Source: Sphingobacterium athyrii (lineage in GTDB: Bacteria > Bacteroidota > Bacteroidia > Sphingobacteriales > Sphingobacteriaceae). Taken from it: DNA of 64,000 bases. The notes beneath the pieces are model-generated. The model did no database searches and was not told the DNA's origin. It saw only the letters and a program-made list of their open reading frames with translations. Positions within the stretch are counted from its first letter, which is position 1. Each line of letters begins with the position of its first letter. The stretch is taken from assembly GCF_003071065.1 (NCBI RefSeq), contig NZ_QCXX01000003.1:248001-312000 (forward strand), read 5' to 3'. A program made the position numbers and the translations under genes. Below are positions 35,800 to 45,452 of this stretch, piece after piece.

Positions 35800-36714
35800 A
35801 TGCAGCAACAGCCTAACATCTATCAAATTAAAAGTATATCGCAATTGATGCGGTTATTGGAACTTCCTGCGCCCTTACATCCGTTGATCGCATTGGTAGA
35901 TTACTGTAAGATGCCGATGGAATCTTTTCTCAAAGGGCAAAAACTGAGTCTTGATTTTTACAAAATTTCGTTTAAACCTACATTTACAGGAAACATCAAA
36001 TACGGGCAGGGCTACTACGATTTTGAAGAAGGCGGATTGGCATTTTTGAAACCGAAACAAATCGTTTTCTCACCAGAAGAAACTGAAAGCTATGAAGGGT
36101 TCGCTTTGTATTTTCATCCGGACTTTATCCGAAATTACTCACTAGGGAAAAGAATTCATCAATATGGATTTTTCTCTTACAATGTTTCTGAGGCCCTGTT
36201 TTTATCGGCAAAGGAAAAAGCTATTGTAGCCAATTTATTTTCTACAATAGCACATGAATTATCAAATAACATTGACGGTTTCAGTCAGGATGTTTTAGTA
36301 TCACAATTAGAGTTACTTTTGAATTACAGCAACCGTTTCTACAACCGGCAGTTTATTACAAGAAGGACTGTCAATCATGAGATCATAACGGCGTTGGATA
36401 AACTTTTAAATGATTATTTTGAAGATGGGAGAAGTTTAAAGGAGGGTTTACCGTCTGTGAAATATATCAGTTCGGAACTAAAGCTTTCACAACGGTACCT
36501 CAGCGATATGTTACGCTCATTTACAGGGTTAAGTACACAACAATATGTTCAGAATGTAGTCGTGGAAAAAGCAAAAGAAAAATTATCAACAACAAATCTG
36601 TCCGTTTCAGAAATTGCCTATGAATTAGGTTTTGAGCATTCACAGTCCTTCAATAAACTTTTCAAAGCAAAAACAGATTTTTCTCCGTTGGAATTTCGAC
36701 AATTATTTAATTAA
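35800..36714 (+). CDS. AraC-family transcriptional regulator
   Basis: 304 aa from ATG 35800; a TTG at 35779 that overlaps the SDR stop is less likely. The N-terminal half is a cupin-like sensor (FEEGGLAFLKPKQIVFSPEE). The C-terminal AraC domain has both helix-turn-helix motifs (KYISSELKLSQRYLSDMLR and LSVSEIAYELGFEHSQSF) and the closing FSPLEFRQLF. It lies 17 bp after an SDR gene it may control. Its C-terminus is the paralogue of the fragment at 7814-8070. Confidence 0.9.
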   Translation: MQQQPNIYQIKSISQLMRLLELPAPLHPLIALVDYCKMPMESFLKGQKLSLDFYKISFKPTFTGNIKYGQGYYDFEEGGLAFLKPKQIVFSPEETESYEGFALYFHPDFIRNYSLGKRIHQYGFFSYNVSEALFLSAKEKAIVANLFSTIAHELSNNIDGFSQDVLVSQLELLLNYSNRFYNRQFITRRTVNHEIITALDKLLNDYFEDGRSLKEGLPSVKYISSELKLSQRYLSDMLRSFTGLSTQQYVQNVVVEKAKEKLSTTNLSVSEIAYELGFEHSQSFNKLFKAKTDFSPLEFRQLFN

Positions 36715-37068
36715 ATGGGGACACTGTATCATAAAATGTATTTCCTGTAATTCCTTTTTTTTACGCTCGATATCGGCCATTTCGGTATCTGTCTGTGAGC
36801 TTAGCGATACATATTCACCAGCCGCCATGGATAAGGCTCCAGCAATCAGGCCAGCTACTGTAGCCAATACGATAGGTTCCCTTGAGATGCTGGCCGTGGC
36901 GACCCCGATAGCTAAACTGGAAATTGAGATAACACCATCGTTCGCACCAAACACAGCGGCTCTGAGCCAATTACCAGGGTGGATGTAATGATTATCAAGA
37001 TAGTTATCGATCGTTATCAAAATTCTTATTTTATTAAATTGACTTAAAAAAAGTGATGTATATGGCAC
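36703..37068 (-). pseudogene. VIT1/CCC1-family iron/manganese transporter, N-terminal fragment
   Basis: The frame shows the N-terminus of a VIT1/CCC1 transporter: NHYIHPGNWLRAAVFGANDG, SSLAIGVATA, and AGALSMAAGEYVSLSSQTD. After KKKELQEI it runs into unrelated residues and stops, overlapping the end of araC on the other strand. Family members are about 230 aa with five membrane helices. Only about 90 native residues remain, covering the first two helices and the cytoplasmic acidic segment. The gene has lost its 3' half and should not make a working transporter. Confidence 0.75.
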
Positions 37069-37215
37069 TGCAGCAAATTACAAGAATGTACTTCAATCTA
37101 TTTGTATCAACTTTTGATTTTCTTTAGCTGTTGATTAGCTTATATTAAAAATACGAAATAAATTCTGCCCAGCTATCCTTTTTATGCCATGTAAATGAAA
37201 TTGTATTATCGATAT

Positions 37216-37360
37216 TGACCTCTCCCCAAAAAAAACTGGGCTATTTAAAAGTAGAGAATTCGGTGAGGAATTACTAATTTTAAAAGTGAGGAAAAGCGAT
37301 GAAAAAATCAAAGTTTACCGAAGTTCATAGACATGAGGGTGCTTTAATTTATAAACATTA
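37216..37360 (+). mobile_element. Left-end remnant of an IS3-family element
   Basis: TGACCTCTCCCCAAAAAAAC at 37216 has the look of an IS3-group terminal repeat. An ATG at 37299 begins MKKSKFTE, the usual first residues of IS3-type OrfA transposase proteins. The frame then diverges and stops after about 20 codons. No orfB, right end or target duplication was seen. It is only a scrap, filling most of the 297-bp gap before the nucleotidyltransferase gene. Confidence 0.4.
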
Positions 37361-37365
37361 AAATA

Positions 37366-38148
37366 ATGATACAACAAACATTTGCATACAAAGCAAAGGA
37401 GATTTTAGAATCAGACGACAATGTGATTGGTTTGGCAATTGCAGGCTCCTGGCTTACCAATGAAATAGATGAATTCTCAGATCTTGATTTAATTTTGGTG
37501 ACGAGACAAAGAATTTCTAGCGACAGAAATCTTATGTTGGACTATGCTAAAAAGTTGGGGAATTTTGTATCTGGATTTACAGGAGAGCACGTCGGAGAAT
37601 CAAAATTATTGATTTGTCTTTATGACGCGCCTCTTTTACACGTAGATATTAAATTTCTAACAATTGACGAATTTCACGTCCGTATTGAAAATCCAACTTT
37701 GCTAATCGATAAAGATAAACAACTTGAAAAAATAATTTCTCAGACAGTTGCAAAGTTTCCCTATCCAGATTATCAATGGATTGAAGATCGCTTTTGGACT
37801 TGGGTCCATTACGCTTTGTTAAAAATAGGGCGGGGAGAATATTTTGAAGCATACGACTTTATGGCATTTTTACGGACAGTTGTTTTTGGCCCATTATTGC
37901 ATATTAAAAATGGCAATTTACCCCGGGGTGTTAGGAAAGTCGAAACAGATTTATGCCCCGCAGATCTCGAAAAACTAAAACTCACTATTCCAACGTATCA
38001 TAGGCAATCGTTATTAGAAAGTTTGAGAAATGGGGTGGTGTTATACAGACAATTAAGGAGAGATCTTTTTGACAGTAACGTGATCTTACATAGCGACACA
38101 GACAAGAAAGTAATGAACTATTTTGAAAAAATCGAAGGCAGAAGATAA
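37366..38148 (+). CDS. Nucleotidyltransferase-fold protein (aminoglycoside adenylyltransferase-like)
   Basis: 260 aa. The N-terminal nucleotidyltransferase motif GLAIAGSWLTNEIDEFSDLD carries the G-S and the D-x-D (SDLDL) that bind metal and nucleotide; a further acidic strand (LLHVDIKFL) supplies the third Asp. The C-terminal half is helical, as in aminoglycoside and lincosamide adenylyltransferases. It might adenylylate a small molecule, but resistance cannot be claimed from these motifs. It is a single gene between an IS3 scrap and a convergent araC gene. Confidence 0.75.
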   Translation: MIQQTFAYKAKEILESDDNVIGLAIAGSWLTNEIDEFSDLDLILVTRQRISSDRNLMLDYAKKLGNFVSGFTGEHVGESKLLICLYDAPLLHVDIKFLTIDEFHVRIENPTLLIDKDKQLEKIISQTVAKFPYPDYQWIEDRFWTWVHYALLKIGRGEYFEAYDFMAFLRTVVFGPLLHIKNGNLPRGVRKVETDLCPADLEKLKLTIPTYHRQSLLESLRNGVVLYRQLRRDLFDSNVILHSDTDKKVMNYFEKIEGRR

Positions 38149-38402
38149 ATTAGGACTTGGATGGCGTTTAGACTTAACGCTTTTTACGCTCGGTCATGTC
38201 TAGTGCATTACTTCACACTACCAATCCTATCGAAGGAAGGTAGATTTCCAAATATAATGTGTGTAAGAACTAATATGCAATAAAAAATCTAATTTAAATA
38301 TTAGATGCGGCAGCTTTTCCAAGAGTTTTTTAAGGTTTGAAGCAGAATACATCCTGCGGAAAGGGTATCTATTGAGCGAAAAGCTCCTCAATAATCCCTA
38401 CG

Positions 38403-39377
38403 TTAACGTCTGACTTTACTTGGCGCAATGCCAAACTTTTTCCTGAAAGCATTACTGAAGTGCTGTAAGGAACAGTATCCCAATTCAAACGCTATTTCAG
38501 TTGCTTGCTTATTGCCCTCCAACAGATCATTTTTTGCCCGATCTAAACGTAAGTCAGATAAATAGGAAAAAGCAGTTTGATTAAATATTTCCTTAAACCC
38601 TCGTTTTAGTTTATATTCATTGACACCAACTATTTTTGCCAACTCTATTAGTGTTGGTGGAGAGTCTATATTTTTAACCAGATAATCACGGGCGTATACA
38701 ATTCGCTCTTTATCATAATCATGTTTTATGTATCTTGATTTTGAAGATTGCAGGTTATTTAAAGACTCTGCCTGCAAAACAAGTAACTCAATAGTTTTCG
38801 AAAGAAGAAACAGTCTCTTTAATCCACCGGAATAATCACAACTCAAAATCGAATGGATACAGGTTTGAATTGGCAGGTCAATATTTAGACTAGAACTTGA
38901 AAAAGCAACCGGAGTTCCCGAAATTATTTTATCAGCAAACAGCTTTAGGGATTCGTTTCCATCTTTTGAAATTGTTAAAAAAGAATCTTTTTGAAATTGT
39001 ACCATAAATGACTTCATCTGCAAACCATCAAATTTCATTTTACCATTAGCCTTGGTACCATAGAATAAATTGTGCTGATTACCATTTAATTCAAAGGTAT
39101 TGCTCATTCCGTCCTGTATTATTGAAGTTCTTCCTTGCAAATTAAAGTGCATGGTTACCAGCTCTGAATCTCCTTTCCAATCCAATTCGGTCGGTTCATC
39201 AAGATCAGTTTCGGAATATAAAATCTTAATACCGTCAAACAGCCATTGTTTAGCATTTAGTTGTCCAAAAGGAATATTCGTTTTAAAGGTATTTTCTTTA
39301 AAACCATGATCACCAAGGTCATTTTCATCAAAGGCTACTTTAAAAGCCTTTTTTTCATTTTTCAATTCAAATCCCAT
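38403..39377 (-). CDS. AraC-family transcriptional regulator
   Basis: 324 aa. An N-terminal sensor of about 210 residues (LVTMHFNLQGRTSIIQDG) is followed by the AraC domain: LIELAKIVGVNEYKLKRGF and ATEIAFELGYCSLQHFSNAF, ending KKFGIAPSKVR. This belongs to the group seen beside siderophore or small redox genes. It diverges from a membrane protein/FAD monooxygenase pair (39489-41166) across 111 bp and probably regulates them. The 254 bp downstream (38149-38402) have no supported gene. Confidence 0.92.
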   Translation of the reverse strand: MGFELKNEKKAFKVAFDENDLGDHGFKENTFKTNIPFGQLNAKQWLFDGIKILYSETDLDEPTELDWKGDSELVTMHFNLQGRTSIIQDGMSNTFELNGNQHNLFYGTKANGKMKFDGLQMKSFMVQFQKDSFLTISKDGNESLKLFADKIISGTPVAFSSSSLNIDLPIQTCIHSILSCDYSGGLKRLFLLSKTIELLVLQAESLNNLQSSKSRYIKHDYDKERIVYARDYLVKNIDSPPTLIELAKIVGVNEYKLKRGFKEIFNQTAFSYLSDLRLDRAKNDLLEGNKQATEIAFELGYCSLQHFSNAFRKKFGIAPSKVRR

Positions 39378-39488
39378 TGCACCCTAATTTACCAGTTTAA
39401 CTCCTTTTTTTGCAAGCGTATTTTTTGATAGCACGGTACTTTTGCCAAGTGCTGTAATGTAAGAAATAAATTTAAGAAGTTTAGACAA

Positions 39489-39986
39489 ATGAGAAACACA
39501 TACCAATACCCAAAAGCTACCCGATGGCTATTTTATTCAATCTGTGCTTACTTTATTATGAATGGAGCCCAGTTGTGGGAAACTGCTATAATGGTTCCTG
39601 CATGGACAGCAGCCCCACCTTCTTCATTTATTTTTTTTCAAAATCCTTACGGATTGGATTTTAAAATGTTTTGGATAATAATCCATGGAATTCATGAAAC
39701 GGTACTTATTACAGCGTTGATTTTTAACTGGAGGATAAAGAATCGTAGAAAATTAATGTTACTGCTTCTTGTTGCCCATATTGTAGTTCGGATATGGACA
39801 TTAACTTATTTCGCGCCTCTTATCACGGAATTCCAGCAATTACCATATAGTGATACCCTTGATATAAACTTACAGGAAAAAGCAGCTCAATGGCGCAATT
39901 TAAATTATGCGCGCGTGGCCATTTTTTTTGCATTGAACTTTCTACTGATATTTGGATTAAAAATAAGAGAGGAAAACAATGGATAA
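39489..39986 (+). CDS. Four-helix inner-membrane protein
   Basis: 165 aa with four hydrophobic segments, at about residues 12-34, 62-80, 87-108 and 143-160. It has no signal-peptide cleavage site. I do not recognise a named family, though the size and layout resemble small DUF1772-like membrane proteins. It overlaps the next gene by 8 bp (ATGGATAA), so the two are translationally coupled. Likely it works with the flavin monooxygenase and is controlled by the divergent AraC regulator. Confidence 0.75.
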   Translation: MRNTYQYPKATRWLFYSICAYFIMNGAQLWETAIMVPAWTAAPPSSFIFFQNPYGLDFKMFWIIIHGIHETVLITALIFNWRIKNRRKLMLLLLVAHIVVRIWTLTYFAPLITEFQQLPYSDTLDINLQEKAAQWRNLNYARVAIFFALNFLLIFGLKIREENNG

Positions 39987-41166
39987 AAAAGTACTCGTTA
40001 TTGGTGCTGGGGTAGCCGGGCCCATACTAGCTTTACAACTAAAGAAAATAGGTTTTGATGTTGAAATATTTGAATCGAGATCAGAAGATAATGCCAACGA
40101 GGGAGCCTTTTTGGGCCTTACACCCAATGGTTTGAATGTATTGAAAGAATTTATTGATTTAAAACTGCTTAAGGAAGATTATACCCCAGGATCAATGAAG
40201 TTTTTCAATTCTAAAGGAAAGCAAATAGCAAAACTCGATACGGCCTATCAGAAACAACAATACGGTGTAGAAACAATTCAGATCAAAAGAGCAAACCTCA
40301 ATAAATACGTTCGGTTAGCTGCTAAGGCAGCCGGGATAAAAATATGGTACGACAAAAAAATTGTCAGATATCATGAGGCTAATGAACAGGTAACTGCATA
40401 TTTTGCTGATGGAACAATGGTTACTGGATATATTATGTTGGCCTGTGACGGAATGTTTTCCGAGGTTAGAAATCAATTATTTTCGAATGCTTCTGTCATT
40501 AGGTATACGAAAGTCATTTCTACCGGTGGTTATGCAAATCTTCCCGAACTTTCCGAACCCTTGGATTGCATACGAATGAACTTTGGTGAAAAGGGATTTT
40601 TTGCTTATTCAGTTTCCGACAAAGGTGAAGTTTGGTGGTTTAATAACTATTTTAGGGAACAGGAACCGAAGCCAAAAGAAGTAGAAAAAACATTAAATAC
40701 CGAAATTCAGGACTATTTGGCAAACATTCATCAGTATGACGATCCGTTATTTTCCAAAATAATCAAAAATAGCCATCAAATTATTGCATATCCTATTTAT
40801 GATGTACCTAAGCTTTTGCAATGGTATAAAGGTAGGGTTTGTCTTATTGGAGACGCGGCACATGGTATCTCTCCACATATTGGGCAGGGAGCATCATTGG
40901 CATTGGAAGACACGGTTGTAATTGCTGAATTATTAAAATTAAACAAAGACTATGCACAAGCCTTTCAGCTTTTTCAGGCCGAACGTCAGTCCAGAGTAGA
41001 GAGAGTAATAAGAAGTGCAAGGAAAGTAGGAAGTACCAAAACAAAAACCAATCTAATAACAGCTTGGTTTCGTGATCATTTAATTTGTTTTTTTATAAAA
41101 AAACAAATTAAACAGCTTGACTGGATATATGGTTGGACCTTTTCACCTAAGAATAGGAGTTTTTGA
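39979..41166 (+). CDS. FAD-dependent monooxygenase (PHBH-fold)
   Basis: 395 aa. It has the N-terminal Rossmann motif VIGAGVAGPILALQLKK (GxGxxG), and an acidic residue ends the next strand (VEIFES). The mid-protein DG motif appears as LACDGMFSEVR. The second FAD motif is LIGDAAHGISPHIGQG, with GASLALED following. These are the marks of aromatic-hydroxylase-type flavin monooxygenases. Such enzymes hydroxylate phenolic or polycyclic compounds, including antibiotics. Nothing in the sequence proves a tetracycline or other specific substrate. It is the second gene of an AraC-linked pair. Confidence 0.88.
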   Translation: MDKKVLVIGAGVAGPILALQLKKIGFDVEIFESRSEDNANEGAFLGLTPNGLNVLKEFIDLKLLKEDYTPGSMKFFNSKGKQIAKLDTAYQKQQYGVETIQIKRANLNKYVRLAAKAAGIKIWYDKKIVRYHEANEQVTAYFADGTMVTGYIMLACDGMFSEVRNQLFSNASVIRYTKVISTGGYANLPELSEPLDCIRMNFGEKGFFAYSVSDKGEVWWFNNYFREQEPKPKEVEKTLNTEIQDYLANIHQYDDPLFSKIIKNSHQIIAYPIYDVPKLLQWYKGRVCLIGDAAHGISPHIGQGASLALEDTVVIAELLKLNKDYAQAFQLFQAERQSRVERVIRSARKVGSTKTKTNLITAWFRDHLICFFIKKQIKQLDWIYGWTFSPKNRSF

Positions 41167-41195
41167 GTTTTTCATCAGTCTCCTCCCTTTTAAAA

Positions 41196-42146
41196 TTAAA
41201 ATTCTTTTTTGTATTTTGTTATTGCATAACCGTCAAATCTTATTAGTTCTAATTCTTCTTTTCCTTTTGGCACATTGTAATAAAAATTATAAAATTGAAT
41301 AACCTTACCTCTAGGTGAATTCTTGGTTGTAAATTTCGAAGTTATCGCAGATTGCTTGATAATTTCCAAATTCTTTTTCACAAGAGTTGCCATTTTCCCG
41401 TTTCCATAAATTTTGACTTCACAACTATCTTTTGGTAACAATGAGAAAGTATTTGATAAAAGCGCTTTTCTTTCGTCCAACATCCATTCTTTTTTCATTC
41501 CTCGTAATTGTGCTACTTCAAATTCAGCATTTTGGATAATTTTCAAAACATTTTTACTGTTTTTAGCGTTTAAATCCTCCGTAAGTTTAGCAAGAGCATT
41601 ATAAAGTTTATCAAATAATTCTGGTGAATTATTCAATTGAACCGAATTATTTAAGGAAGATAGTTCGACAGGAATTTTAGCATTAAAATTTATTATTTTC
41701 AGAAAGTAGCCATTCTGAATGTTTTCTTGCGTAATATCTTCATCAGATAACTCAAAATTTACTAAAATATTTTCTTCAGGAAAATCGGTCTCGTTCGAAA
41801 TAATAGATATTCCTTTAGCTGACCGGATCAAGAGTATTTTTAAAATTGGTTTCCCTTGCTTTTTGTAATTTGCCAAGTCGATTAGAATTTTTAATTCTTG
41901 TTCTCCACTTTTGTTAATCCCAATGTCAATGAAATTTGGAATTGTATTTCCAAAGAATTCAAGACCTCTAAAAACCGGATAATCATTTATTGATATTTCT
42001 GTTGGATAATAAAAAGTTGGTTGAATACCATAGTTACTCTTATCCGTATTGTATTTTAGTTTATCCAAAAGTTCTGTCTTATTTTCCTGGCCTTTGCAAG
42101 AAATAAAAGTCAATAAAACTAACATAAATAAATAATATTTTTTCAC
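41196..42146 (-). CDS. Hypothetical lipoprotein
   Basis: 316 aa. The lipoprotein signal MKKYYLFMLVLLTFISC is clear, with acylation at Cys17. The mature protein is polar and rich in Lys, Asn, Glu and Ile. Its middle has a helical run (LFDKLYNALAKLTEDLNAKN). I do not recognise a family. It is convergent with the monooxygenase operon, with a gap of 29 bp, and diverges from a small unrelated gene at 42258. Base composition is more AT-rich than in the efflux or Sus genes, which hints at separate origin. Confidence 0.7.
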   Translation of the reverse strand: MKKYYLFMLVLLTFISCKGQENKTELLDKLKYNTDKSNYGIQPTFYYPTEISINDYPVFRGLEFFGNTIPNFIDIGINKSGEQELKILIDLANYKKQGKPILKILLIRSAKGISIISNETDFPEENILVNFELSDEDITQENIQNGYFLKIINFNAKIPVELSSLNNSVQLNNSPELFDKLYNALAKLTEDLNAKNSKNVLKIIQNAEFEVAQLRGMKKEWMLDERKALLSNTFSLLPKDSCEVKIYGNGKMATLVKKNLEIIKQSAITSKFTTKNSPRGKVIQFYNFYYNVPKGKEELELIRFDGYAITKYKKEF

Positions 42147-42257
42147 AAGTCAATTTTTTAGATAACGTTTTGAGTATTGCCGAAGGTGGGGATTCCGAAA
42201 CCGAACCTCTCAACTAAAATACAAATTTCTATTGGAGTACAAAATGTAGATCATAAA

Positions 42258-42752
42258 ATGCAGAGAACAGAAATCTTAACTCAAAATCAGGTTATCGGAT
42301 TAATAGAATTTATTCTTTCAGATTCTAAAAATGAACTTTATGAATCTTATTCCGATATGGAAAAAGAAATTATTAGATTTGGTAACTCAACAGAATTTTA
42401 TGATTATCTTTTAAAAGGAATTTTAAATAATGTAAGAAATTTCACATTTGGAATTTATAATCCAGCATCAAAAGGTAAATTTTATATTTCAAAAATAGAA
42501 TTAAATCCTAAATATTGTAAGGGAAATACTTGTCGCTATAGAATTGATGGCTGGGCTGTAATCTTCATAGATTTGAAATTAGTAACAAACTCAAATGATG
42601 TTGAATGCCGTGTATCTGTAAATTCTAAAAAAAGAGCTGAAAATTGGTTACATACAAATCCTGAATTATGGGATTGGAAGAATGTTGAAAGCATTACTCG
42701 AAAAATAATAAATAAATTAAAAAACTACACACAATCATCATCTGTCTCGTGA
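42258..42752 (+). CDS. Hypothetical cytoplasmic protein
   Basis: 164 aa from ATG 42258. The frame is open from a TTG at 42177, but those 27 residues look unlike coding sequence. The protein is soluble, with an N-terminal helical part (QVIGLIEFILSDSKNELYE), a central YCKGNTCRYRIDGWAVIFID, and a Lys/Asn-rich C-terminus. I do not recognise it. The AT-rich composition, small size and isolated setting recall immunity or defence-type accessory genes, but this is only an impression. Confidence 0.6.
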   Translation: MQRTEILTQNQVIGLIEFILSDSKNELYESYSDMEKEIIRFGNSTEFYDYLLKGILNNVRNFTFGIYNPASKGKFYISKIELNPKYCKGNTCRYRIDGWAVIFIDLKLVTNSNDVECRVSVNSKKRAENWLHTNPELWDWKNVESITRKIINKLKNYTQSSSVS

Positions 42753-42948
42753 TGACTTCAACAAACGCTTAATGTACGGACCAAAAGTATCTTAGACCAC
42801 GAAGTCCAATTTGCAAATAAGCTTATTCCAACGTCGCGACAATCTCTAAACCAAACAGTTCTAGGCGGAAAAAATACTTGTTAATTTTTCGGTTGTAGAT
42901 CGATTATAACACCGGTAAATTTGTTCTATAATCATAGGTAATTGTATT

Positions 42949-43989
42949 ATGGAATTAAGTTTTGAGCAAATGTATCAGGCAATACTAGACAGAGATATCA
43001 AGTATGAAGGTGTGTTTTTTACTGCCGTGAGGACAACAGGTATTTTTTGTCGGCCTTCTTGTACCGCAAGGAAACCGAAACCTGACAATATCGAGTTCTT
43101 TAGATCGACTAGGGAATGTATCCTTCGCGGCTACCGCGCATGTAAGGTATGTCATCCACTTGAAATGTTGAGCGAGACGCCTTCCTATATCAAAAAGATT
43201 ATCTCCGAGTTATCCGCGGATCCAAGCTTAAAATTTAAGGACTACGATTTACGTCAGCGTGGTGTCGAGCCCCATCAGTTAAGACGATGGTTTTTGAAAA
43301 ATCACGGCATCACATTTCACGCCTATCAGCGAATGTTCCGGATAAATTCAGCATTTAAAAAGATCCAAAACGGTGAATCTGTAACAGACGTCGCTTTTAA
43401 TTCAGGATACGAATCACTTAGCGGTTTTGGGGATTCTTTCAGGCATATTTTTGGAGTTTCTCCTAAAAATAGCAAGAAACAAAACATAATTGATCTAAAA
43501 AGAATAGAAACTCCCTTGGGTACGATGTATACCTGTGCTGTAGCCGAGGGAGTATGTTTACTTGAGTTTACAGATCGAAAAATGTTGGAAACAGAGCTTA
43601 AACATTTAGCGAAAACGTTGAACGCAACGATTGTCCAGGGGGACAATCCCCATTTTACTTTGTTGGAAAGGGAACTTAAAGAGTACTTTGAAGGAAATCG
43701 TAAAGAATTCACAGTACCGCTATATAGCCCTGGAACAGACTTCCAAAACAGGGTATGGGAAGCGCTTAAAAACATTCCCTATGGCGAAACCAAAACCTAC
43801 AAACAACAGGCAATTGCCATAGGCAGCGCAGATTCGGTACGAGCGGTCGCAAACGCGAACGGATTGAATAAAATTTCGATCTTAATACCCTGCCATCGTG
43901 TTGTTGGAACAGACGGAAGCCTGACTGGATATGGAGGCGGTATCTGGCGTAAAAAATGGCTTTTGGAATTGGAGAGCAAAAAATCCTAG
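42949..43989 (+). CDS. ada: Ada: bifunctional DNA alkylation-repair protein and transcriptional activator
   Basis: 346 aa, the normal Ada length. The N-terminal zinc domain has Cys34, Cys38, Cys65 and Cys68 (FCRPSCTARKPKPDNIEF, then RACKVCHP); Cys34 takes methyl groups from phosphotriesters. An AraC-type domain follows at about 85-185 (VTDVAFNSGYESLSGFGDSF). The C-terminal methyltransferase domain contains ILIPCHRVVG, with acceptor Cys315, and GGGIWRKKWLL. Methylation of the N-terminal cysteine turns the family into an activator of its own regulon. No alkA or alkB gene follows; an MFS pump gene is 41 bp downstream and could be co-transcribed. Confidence 0.93.
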   Translation: MELSFEQMYQAILDRDIKYEGVFFTAVRTTGIFCRPSCTARKPKPDNIEFFRSTRECILRGYRACKVCHPLEMLSETPSYIKKIISELSADPSLKFKDYDLRQRGVEPHQLRRWFLKNHGITFHAYQRMFRINSAFKKIQNGESVTDVAFNSGYESLSGFGDSFRHIFGVSPKNSKKQNIIDLKRIETPLGTMYTCAVAEGVCLLEFTDRKMLETELKHLAKTLNATIVQGDNPHFTLLERELKEYFEGNRKEFTVPLYSPGTDFQNRVWEALKNIPYGETKTYKQQAIAIGSADSVRAVANANGLNKISILIPCHRVVGTDGSLTGYGGGIWRKKWLLELESKKS

Positions 43990-44030
43990 GTACTCCCTTT
44001 ATCGATCTACAATACTAATCCTTTAATCTT

Positions 44031-45452
44031 ATGAAAACTGTTAACAAATGGTTTGCACTATGCGTAGTGCTTACTGCACCCTTGCTATACGTAATTGATA
44101 TCTTTATTATCAATATCGCAATTCCGACCATCAAGACAAGTCTAAACGCTTCTGATGGTGAAATACAATTAGTTATAGCCTCATATTTGTTAGGAAGTGC
44201 CTGCTTTTTGATAACGGGAGGACGAGCCGGCGACTTTCTAGGTAAAAAGAGGGTTTTCTTATGGGGAATGCTGGCGTTTACAATCACATCTTGCATTTGC
44301 GGATTATGCCAAAATGCGACACAATTAAATATTTCACGTTTTTTTCAAGGCGTTAGTTCCGCATTTATGGTAACTCAGTCTATTTCATTAATTCAAGTTC
44401 TGTTCACAGATAGTAAGGAAAGAGCAGTTGCAATTGGGTGGTATGGTATAACATTAAGCATAGCTGCCATTATTGGACAAGTTTTAGGGGGATATTTAGC
44501 AGAGACAAATTTCGTAATCGAAGGCTGGCGATTAATATTTTTCATTAATTTCCCTGTTGGCATATTGTCTTTATTAGCAATACAATTTTATCTGACCGAG
44601 ACACCACTATTGAAAAAAGTGAAGTTTGATTACAAAGGAGCTTTGTATCTGACAATCGGATTGGCTTGTATCATCTATGCTTTGACTGAAGGCAGAGAGA
44701 ATGGATTTCCTTGGTGGTTCTATACGTTAATTCTATTGTCCATCATATTTCTGGCTAGCTTTATTGTCATTCAACAAAGAAAACTTGCACGCAAACAAGA
44801 TCCTTTGATTGATATCTCATTATTCAAATTAAAAGATTTTAAGGTAGGATTATATGCCGTACTGTTTCATTTTATGCTTCATACTGCTTATTTATTGATT
44901 GTTGCTGTTTATTTACAAAGTGGATTGGGTATATCAGCTTTAGCCTGCGGTATGTATTTTGTTCCCCATGCTCTTCTATTTATGATTTCATCAGTCTTTG
45001 CGGGAAAACTCCTACCTCGATATGGTAAACGTGTTCTTCAGTTAGGACTGTCTATCATCTTAGTATCATTTATTTTACAAATAATATTCTTTTCGCACGG
45101 GGACCTTCCATTCATTTCTATGCTCTTGATAGGATTGTATGGATTAGGCAACGGTTTAGTTCTTCCATTTCTATTGAATGTTGTTTTGGATAATATTGAG
45201 GAAAAAGATGCAGGTGCTGCTTCTGGAATATTTTCTACATTTCAGCAGACAGCTTCCGCATTAGGAATAAGTATCATCGGTGGAATTTTTTACTCGATTC
45301 TGGAACATGAATACTTCAGGAATGATTATCTTTTTGCTCTGAAAGTAGGGTTGTCGGTAGGCATTTTTTTTCTGATCATTGTGTGGTGGATGTTATCAAA
45401 ATTACCTTATTCTTTTAAATCTGAAAAAGCATCCTTACATAAATTAGAATAA
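44031..45452 (+). CDS. MFS drug efflux transporter (DHA2-like, 14-helix type)
   Basis: 473 aa with about 14 hydrophobic segments. DIFIINIAIPTIKTSLNAS is in the first helix (motif D1 of DHA2 pumps). ASYLLGSACFLITGGRAGD and GDFLGKKRVFLWG give motif A. GQVLGGYLAE is the motif C region. This is the layout of proton-driven multidrug exporters such as EmrB/QacA. It follows ada by 41 bp on the same strand. A zeta-like kinase fragment begins in another frame at its stop codon. Confidence 0.9.
   Translation: MKTVNKWFALCVVLTAPLLYVIDIFIINIAIPTIKTSLNASDGEIQLVIASYLLGSACFLITGGRAGDFLGKKRVFLWGMLAFTITSCICGLCQNATQLNISRFFQGVSSAFMVTQSISLIQVLFTDSKERAVAIGWYGITLSIAAIIGQVLGGYLAETNFVIEGWRLIFFINFPVGILSLLAIQFYLTETPLLKKVKFDYKGALYLTIGLACIIYALTEGRENGFPWWFYTLILLSIIFLASFIVIQQRKLARKQDPLIDISLFKLKDFKVGLYAVLFHFMLHTAYLLIVAVYLQSGLGISALACGMYFVPHALLFMISSVFAGKLLPRYGKRVLQLGLSIILVSFILQIIFFSHGDLPFISMLLIGLYGLGNGLVLPFLLNVVLDNIEEKDAGAASGIFSTFQQTASALGISIIGGIFYSILEHEYFRNDYLFALKVGLSVGIFFLIIVWWMLSKLPYSFKSEKASLHKLE

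Noticed and set aside
37366-38148. Named aminoglycoside resistance gene
   Set aside because: Only the generic nucleotidyltransferase motif is present; a resistance name would go beyond the evidence.
39979-41166. Tet(X)-type tetracycline-inactivating enzyme
   Set aside because: The fold is the same, but no Tet(X)-specific residues could be recognised, and the partner gene and AraC regulator do not match known resistance loci. Left as a general FAD monooxygenase.
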